Source: Bacillus sp. UNC41MFS5 (GTDB lineage: Bacteria; Bacillota; Bacilli; Bacillales_B; DSM-18226). From it: DNA of 64,000 bases. Under the pieces are notes generated by a model. The model searched no databases. It had not been told where the DNA came from and saw only the letters and a list, made by a program, of their open reading frames with translations. Each line of letters begins with the position of its first letter. The first letter of the stretch is position 1. Made by a program: the position numbers and the translations under genes. The stretch spans positions 1 to 64,000 of the forward strand of contig NZ_JMLP01000018.1 of the NCBI RefSeq assembly GCF_000686805.1. Direction: 5' to 3'. Below, piece after piece: positions 59,462-64,000 of the stretch.

Positions 59462-60391
59462 ATGAAAAGGATATTAAGTGATCTCTATAAAAATCGAGTT
59501 TGGCTGCTTATGGTGTTACCAGGAACAATTTGGCTGCTCCTATTTTCGTATTTGCCGATGTTTGGACAGGTATTGGCCTTTAAAAAGTTCCGAATTGATC
59601 CCGATGGATTTTTTGCCAGCGTCATGAATAGTGAATGGGTTGGCTTTGACAACTTCAAATATTTATTTAGTACAAATGATGCCTGGATCATTACCAGAAA
59701 TACCATCCTCTACAATCTTGTCTTTATCATATTAGGGCTGGTAACGGCGGTTGCAACAGCTGTCTTGCTCAGTGAGTTAATCAATAAGAGGCTGTCGAAG
59801 GTTTACCAAACTTCTATTTTGTTCCCGCATTTTATTTCATGGGTTATCGGCAGTTATTTTGTCTTCACTTTCTTAAGTACGGAACACGGCTTGTTAAATC
59901 ATATTCTTGGCTGGTTCCATGTCGACCCTATATCGTGGTATAGCGAATCGAAATATTGGCCATTTATTCTCGTATTCATGAGCATGTGGAAGGGCGTTGG
60001 TTACGGCAGTATCGTTTACTTAGCCTCCATCGTCGGGATTGACCGGACGTATTATGAGGCAGCGATGATTGATGGCGCTTCAAAATGGAAGCAGATTAAA
60101 CATGTTACCCTGCCAATGCTTAAGCCATTAATGATTATCCTGACCATCATGAATATTGGGCGGATCTTCAACTCGGATTTCGGATTGTTTTATCAAGTGC
60201 CAAGAGATTCGGGAGCTCTATATGGGGTGACAAATGTAATTGATACCTTCGTATACCGAGGACTTATGAATCTGGGGGATATCGGCATGAGTACAGCTGC
60301 AGGTCTATACCAGTCGGCTGTTGGATTTATCCTCGTGATCATTACCAACTACATTGTCCGTAAAGTGGATGAGGAAAGTGCCTTGTTTTAA
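59462..60391 (+). CDS. Carbohydrate ABC transporter permease, LplB-like
   Basis: A 309-residue permease with six hydrophobic segments and the EAA loop YEAAMIDGASKWKQIKHVTL that contacts the ATPase. The N-terminus (LLMVLPGTIWLLLFSYLPMF) and the FNSDFGLFYQVPRDSG segment are typical of the LplB/YtcP family for oligosaccharides. GGAAGGAGG precedes the ATG. It is followed by the partner permease, overlapping by one base (TAATG). No ATPase gene is in view; such systems usually share MsmX. Confidence 0.93.
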   Translation: MKRILSDLYKNRVWLLMVLPGTIWLLLFSYLPMFGQVLAFKKFRIDPDGFFASVMNSEWVGFDNFKYLFSTNDAWIITRNTILYNLVFIILGLVTAVATAVLLSELINKRLSKVYQTSILFPHFISWVIGSYFVFTFLSTEHGLLNHILGWFHVDPISWYSESKYWPFILVFMSMWKGVGYGSIVYLASIVGIDRTYYEAAMIDGASKWKQIKHVTLPMLKPLMIILTIMNIGRIFNSDFGLFYQVPRDSGALYGVTNVIDTFVYRGLMNLGDIGMSTAAGLYQSAVGFILVIITNYIVRKVDEESALF

Positions 60392-61428
60392 TGTTCATTT
60401 CTTTAGAAGGGAGGAAAAGTCGCCCGGCGGCTAATGATATGCCAAAACTAGAACAAACCCAATCAACGCTTCTTATTTCAAAACAAGTAGAAGAAATAAA
60501 AGAGGGAAAGCCTAAGGTCATCAGGAAGAAGTATCGGAACCCTCAACATATGCATCCGGCCGCAAATGCTATTATTAGTGTGCTGCTTGGGATTCTCGCA
60601 TTTACGTGTATCTTTCCGTTTATCTATGTCATTATCATTTCGTTTACAAGTGAGGAAAGTATTGTCAGGAACGGTTTTCAATTGATCCCGAAGGAATGGA
60701 GCTTGGATGCTTATCATTATCTCTGGGGTATGAAGGAGTCCTTTTTCCGCTCCTATGGTGTCACGATTTTTATTACAATTATCGGTACCATCATCAGTGT
60801 GTTCATGATTACCTTTTATGCCTACGCGATTTCCAGACCGCAATTTAAGTATCGAAGATTTTTCACGTTTCTAGCATTCTTTACGATGCTTTTCAGCGGC
60901 GGACTGGTGCCGACTTACATCGTTGTCACCCAGTTCCTCCATTTGAAAAATTCCGTTTGGGCACTGATTTTGCCCCTTGCGATGAATGCATTTTACATTA
61001 TCATTATGAGAACCTTCTTCTTAAAGTCCGTTTCTGAATCGATATTGGAATCGGCAAGAATCGATGGGGCAAGTGAATGGAGAATCTTCTTCCAAATCAT
61101 CTTCCCGCTTTCCTTACCGGGAATTGCTACAATTGCCTTGTTCAGTACATTGGGTTATTGGAATGACTGGTTTACAGCTTTGCTTTATATTGATAACCCT
61201 AATCTGGTGCCGCTTCAAGCTTTACTCATGAAAATTGAGGCAAATCTTGAATTTATGAGAAAAAATATGGATGTCGCTATCATGCAGACAAGTTTATTTG
61301 ATACGATTCCGCAAGAATCAGCCAAAATGGCTATGGTTGTAATCGCCACCTTACCGATCGCAGTCTCGTACCCGTTCTTCCAAAAGTACTTTATTAGCGG
61401 ACTGACGATTGGCGGCGTTAAAGAATAA
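60391..61428 (+). CDS. Carbohydrate ABC transporter permease, YtcP-like
   Basis: A 345-residue permease of the CUT1 YtcP/YesQ type. The first 55 residues are hydrophilic and unusually long. Then come HPAANAIISVLLGILAFTCI (first membrane helix), the EAA-type loop LESARIDGASEWRIFFQIIF and the C-terminal FPFFQKYFISGLTIGGVKE-like end. ATG 60391 overlaps the stop of the previous gene (TAATG) and lacks a ribosome site. GGGAGG occurs 20 bases later and an in-frame ATG 60439 lies 24 bases after it, so the true start is unsettled. It pairs with the LplB-like subunit. Confidence 0.92.
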   Translation: MFISLEGRKSRPAANDMPKLEQTQSTLLISKQVEEIKEGKPKVIRKKYRNPQHMHPAANAIISVLLGILAFTCIFPFIYVIIISFTSEESIVRNGFQLIPKEWSLDAYHYLWGMKESFFRSYGVTIFITIIGTIISVFMITFYAYAISRPQFKYRRFFTFLAFFTMLFSGGLVPTYIVVTQFLHLKNSVWALILPLAMNAFYIIIMRTFFLKSVSESILESARIDGASEWRIFFQIIFPLSLPGIATIALFSTLGYWNDWFTALLYIDNPNLVPLQALLMKIEANLEFMRKNMDVAIMQTSLFDTIPQESAKMAMVVIATLPIAVSYPFFQKYFISGLTIGGVKE

Positions 61429-61451
61429 TCAATAGAAAGAGGAGAAGAGGA

Positions 61452-62909
61452 ATGAAGAAAAAGAAGTTAGGCATTATTCTCGCATCCGTACTGGCAGCTG
61501 GAACCCTTCTATCTGCCTGCACCAGCAAAGACAGTGCCACATCCGAAAAAAGCGGTAAAAATGGCCAGCCTTATGAAATTAATTGGTACACCATTGGAAC
61601 CCCGCAAAAAGATACTGAAAAAGTCTTTGCAGAAGTCAACAAGTACACAAAGAAAAAAATCAATGCCACAGTGAAAATGACGCAGATTGACTGGGGTGAT
61701 TGGGATCAAAAATCACAGGTGATGATCAATTCAGGGGAACCGTTTGACATTATTTTTACCAATGGTACCTCTTACGTTCAAAATGCCCAAAAAGGTGCCT
61801 TTAAGGACATTGACGATATGTTAGGAAAAGAGGGCAAAGAACTTAAAGAGGCTCTCAATCCGGCCCTGTTAGAAGGAATTAAGGTCAACGGAAAAATTTA
61901 TGGCGTTCCTACTAATAAAGAGGCAGCAAGACAATCTGTTTATACCTTTAATAAACGCCTAGTAGACAAATACCACTTTGATCTTTCAAAAGTAAAAACC
62001 TTGGAAGACCTTGAACCGATGCTAAAAACGATTAAAGAGAATGAACCTGGCGTCACTCCAATGGCTACATTCAAAGCCTATCTGCCATACGATTATATCT
62101 TTAATAATGAAATGCCATTTGCCTTTGCAATGGAAGGCGATCGAGACCATGTGATTAATCAATTTGAATCTGACTTAACCATGAAAACCTATAAAACCAT
62201 GCATCAATATTATAAGGCTGGATTCCTTAAAGAAGATGCAGCGACAAGTAAAGACAGCTGGCCGATGGATGTAGAAAACTGGTTTGTCCGCATGGGTGAT
62301 TCTCAGCCATATGCTGATTTATTGTGGTCCCGCGCGTCTAAGTATGATGTTGTTTCCGTTCCGGCTGAAGATCCGATTACCATTAATGATTCTGTATCCG
62401 GTTCCATTCAGGCCATCTCAGCCACATCAAAGAATCCTGAGAAAGCAATGGAATTCCTGACACTACTTAACACAGACCCATATCTTCGTAACCTTGTTGA
62501 CAAAGGTATTGAAGGTGTTCATTACGAAAAAAATGACGACGGAACAATTAAAGACCTTCCAGCACGTATCGATCGTTATAATGTTCCATCTTATTCACTT
62601 GGAAACTTCTTTGTTTTGGATTTGTATGAAAATGATCCTAAAGATAAATGGGATAAATTCGAAGAGTTTAACAAATCTGCCAAAACAGCGCCAACCCTTG
62701 GTTTCCATTTTAACAGCGACTCAGTAAGATCTGAGCTTGCATCGATTACGAATATATCAAAAGAATTCTATCCGGCATTGGCAACAGGTTCTGTTGACCC
62801 GGAAGAGTACTTGCCAAAATATAATAAGAAGTTAAAAGAAGCTGGAATTGACAAAGTCTTAAAAGAAATTCAAAAGCAATTTGACGATTGGAAGAGCAAG
62901 CAAAAATAA
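61452..62909 (+). CDS. Extracellular solute-binding lipoprotein (oligosaccharide ABC importer)
   Basis: A 485-residue lipoprotein. A lysine-rich start, a hydrophobic run and the lipobox LLSACTSK (lipidated Cys23) anchor it to the outer membrane face. The mature part is a class-1 sugar-binding fold of the LplA/YtcQ type (YEINWYTIGTPQKDTEKVFA, GEPFDIIFTNGTSYVQNAQK and a C-terminal GSVDPEEYLPKYNKKLKEAG). It would capture the oligomannose released by the GH85 enzymes and hand it to the two permeases. The 23-base gap and AGAGGAGAAGAGG put it in the same operon. Confidence 0.93.
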   Translation: MKKKKLGIILASVLAAGTLLSACTSKDSATSEKSGKNGQPYEINWYTIGTPQKDTEKVFAEVNKYTKKKINATVKMTQIDWGDWDQKSQVMINSGEPFDIIFTNGTSYVQNAQKGAFKDIDDMLGKEGKELKEALNPALLEGIKVNGKIYGVPTNKEAARQSVYTFNKRLVDKYHFDLSKVKTLEDLEPMLKTIKENEPGVTPMATFKAYLPYDYIFNNEMPFAFAMEGDRDHVINQFESDLTMKTYKTMHQYYKAGFLKEDAATSKDSWPMDVENWFVRMGDSQPYADLLWSRASKYDVVSVPAEDPITINDSVSGSIQAISATSKNPEKAMEFLTLLNTDPYLRNLVDKGIEGVHYEKNDDGTIKDLPARIDRYNVPSYSLGNFFVLDLYENDPKDKWDKFEEFNKSAKTAPTLGFHFNSDSVRSELASITNISKEFYPALATGSVDPEEYLPKYNKKLKEAGIDKVLKEIQKQFDDWKSKQK

Positions 62910-62921
62910 GAACAAAAAAGT

Positions 62922-62954
62922 CAAGCTGGGTGGAAAATCTCAGCTTGCTTTTAT
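62922..62954 (+). terminator. Probable terminator after the binding-protein gene
   Basis: CAAGCTG (62922-62928) pairs with CAGCTTG (62941-62947), extended by AAAAG/CTTTT, with a 12-base loop and T-rich sequence behind it. Confidence 0.6.
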
Positions 62955-63017
62955 TTGAAACCGTAGGTTCCAGTGGTAGACTAGAAAAAACAATAAGTAT
63001 AATTTGAGGACATCAAA

Positions 63018-64000
63018 ATGGGATTAAGAAGAAAAGGACGTTTTACTCAAAAAATATTTAATAAACTATTCTTGGCATCATCTATCACTATTATTTTAAC
63101 CATCATTGTTTTAATCGTTACAATCACGAACTATTACTCCGAAGTGATTATTCAAAAAGAAGTGAACGTCAATACCAGAACGATGGAGCGGGTGGAGGAT
63201 TATTTTTCCGCTAAAGATGCAGATATTAATCGATCCAAAAGGGATTTTTATGTTAAAGGGGAAGTCATTGATGATATGACCTTTGCCCTTCAAAACGGGT
63301 ATGCGAAATATTTGGAATACCGCCTCGATAAATTTTCGGAGGGCAAGTCCTTTGTACCGAATAATATTGATACGTATTTCAATGCCTATTTCGGTCAAGA
63401 TAGCGATATTAACGCGATCAGTTTACGTTCGTTGGAAACTCCTTCTGTAGAATACCTGCTCATTTTTCAAAATTTACGATGGAATAAAAGCATCATCGAT
63501 CCTTCCAGGCATTTAGGCAGCCTGTATCTTTCAGAAGAGATTCCCAATCTTGGCGGGGATGGTATTCCACGAGGCAGGCAGCTAAGAGATACCTTTACCA
63601 AAAAGATTGTCGTTAACAATCCAGTGACCTTAAAAAAAATAGGTGAGATTACTATTTTTTATGCTACTAATCGTCTAGACAAAATGGTCAAAAAGCGCGA
63701 TGGAGTGCCTGCTTCCTTTTTTATCATGGATGCTGAAGGCAAAATCATCTATTCCGTCAATAAGGGTGATGTTCCCTTAGATATAATCAAACAGATAAAG
63801 CCTGAAACAAATGAGAAAAAAGTAAAGTGGCAGAATGACCATTTTTATATCAGTACCATTGCGAACCAGGGGGATTATACGTATGTCAGTGTTATTCCCG
63901 ATAGAGGGTGGCAAAAGCTGACGATCGTAAGGGGAACCATGTGGGGCGTCATTATATTCTTCATCATTATTTCCATTTTAATATCCTATTCGTTTACTCG
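63018..64000 (+). CDS. YesM-type sensor histidine kinase, partial (runs off the window)
   Basis: The frame from ATG 63018, seven bases after GAGGA, stays open to the window end (327 codons). A short basic start and a first membrane helix (FLASSITIILTIIVLIVTIT) are followed by a large extracytoplasmic sensor region (residues 45-300, with YFSAKDADINRSKRDF and ending near VSVIPDRGWQKLTIV). The second membrane helix (WGVIIFFIIISILISYSFT) is at the edge. This layout and the position after an LplB/YtcP importer match YesM/LytS-type kinases, which with a YesN-type regulator switch such loci on. The HAMP and kinase parts lie outside the window. Confidence 0.8.
   Translation, partial: MGLRRKGRFTQKIFNKLFLASSITIILTIIVLIVTITNYYSEVIIQKEVNVNTRTMERVEDYFSAKDADINRSKRDFYVKGEVIDDMTFALQNGYAKYLEYRLDKFSEGKSFVPNNIDTYFNAYFGQDSDINAISLRSLETPSVEYLLIFQNLRWNKSIIDPSRHLGSLYLSEEIPNLGGDGIPRGRQLRDTFTKKIVVNNPVTLKKIGEITIFYATNRLDKMVKKRDGVPASFFIMDAEGKIIYSVNKGDVPLDIIKQIKPETNEKKVKWQNDHFYISTIANQGDYTYVSVIPDRGWQKLTIVRGTMWGVIIFFIIISILISYSFT

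Overview
The window looks like a chromosome segment of a Gram-positive, low-to-moderate GC, spore-forming Bacillaceae (Bacillus/Neobacillus-like). This rests on the AGGAGG-type ribosome sites, frequent TTG/GTG starts, intrinsic terminators with long T-tracts, an S-box (SAM-I) leader, a BirA-type biotin operator, CcpA-like cre boxes, an Sda-like sporulation checkpoint peptide and Bacillus-type genes (yhfU/T/S, yesL, lplB/ytcP, yesM). All names come from reading the sequence and its translations; no database search was run.

Layout. 1-520: end of an rRNA operon (5S, terminator) followed by decayed tRNA genes. 1265-9773: a sugar-acid (aldonate/uronate/aldarate type) catabolic cluster with an IclR regulator, a semialdehyde dehydrogenase, a U32-like protein, an FAH-family enzyme, a KdgT permease and a split UxaA-type dehydratase (two large-domain proteins and one SAF-domain protein). 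10024-12685: galE and a chromosomal tubulin/FtsZ-superfamily (TubZ-like) GTPase. 12851-15514: a large glycine-rich/IPT/SGNH-hydrolase protein. 16262-22710: a DUF2238 membrane protein and a four-carbon acid-sugar regulon (GntP permease, OtnK-type kinase, LtnD/GarR-type dehydrogenase, FCD-GntR regulator, class II aldolase) tied together by phased TTGTATAC operators. 22830-26094: a broken ycnI, then a SAM riboswitch controlling mmuP-mmuM. 26311-30338: a biotin-operator-controlled bioY-yhfT-yhfS operon extended by two MaoC/hot-dog hydratase genes. 30528-36297: a DDAH-like hydrolase, a small membrane protein, a GH4 glycosidase with its RpiR regulator, a CBS protein and a serine recombinase without a normal start. 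36385-37832: an Sda-like peptide, then wreckage of a permease and of a glutamine-synthetase-family gene. 37978-42451: an operon of GntR, creatininase-family protein, RraA-like aldolase, MFS transporter and nitrilase-family amidase. 43364-64000: a large N-glycan (high-mannose) utilisation locus with two secreted GH85 endoglycosidases, cytoplasmic GH38 (two), GH125 and GH20 enzymes, YesL, an LplB/YtcP/lipoprotein ABC importer and the start of a YesM-type sensor kinase.

How the parts work together. The glycan locus reads as a pathway: secreted GH85 enzymes cut N-glycans between the two core GlcNAc residues, the ABC importer (ATPase gene not in view) brings oligomannose in, and the cytoplasmic mannosidases and hexosaminidase trim it. 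The other clusters are compact regulator + transporter + enzyme cassettes, typical of a soil or plant-litter Bacillus. Spread between them are several repeat families: a roughly 240-bp element with CAAACGTTTG palindromes (four long copies and one partial), GTGCCTGACACC hairpins (three copies), a 55-bp hairpin next to gene ends (three copies), paired GCCATGRGRAC repeats (two sites) and an exactly 21-bp tandem repeat. The strongest candidates for undescribed biology are the biotin-controlled thiolase/hot-dog operon, the orphan TubZ-like GTPase, the 240-bp interspersed element and the N-glycan locus.
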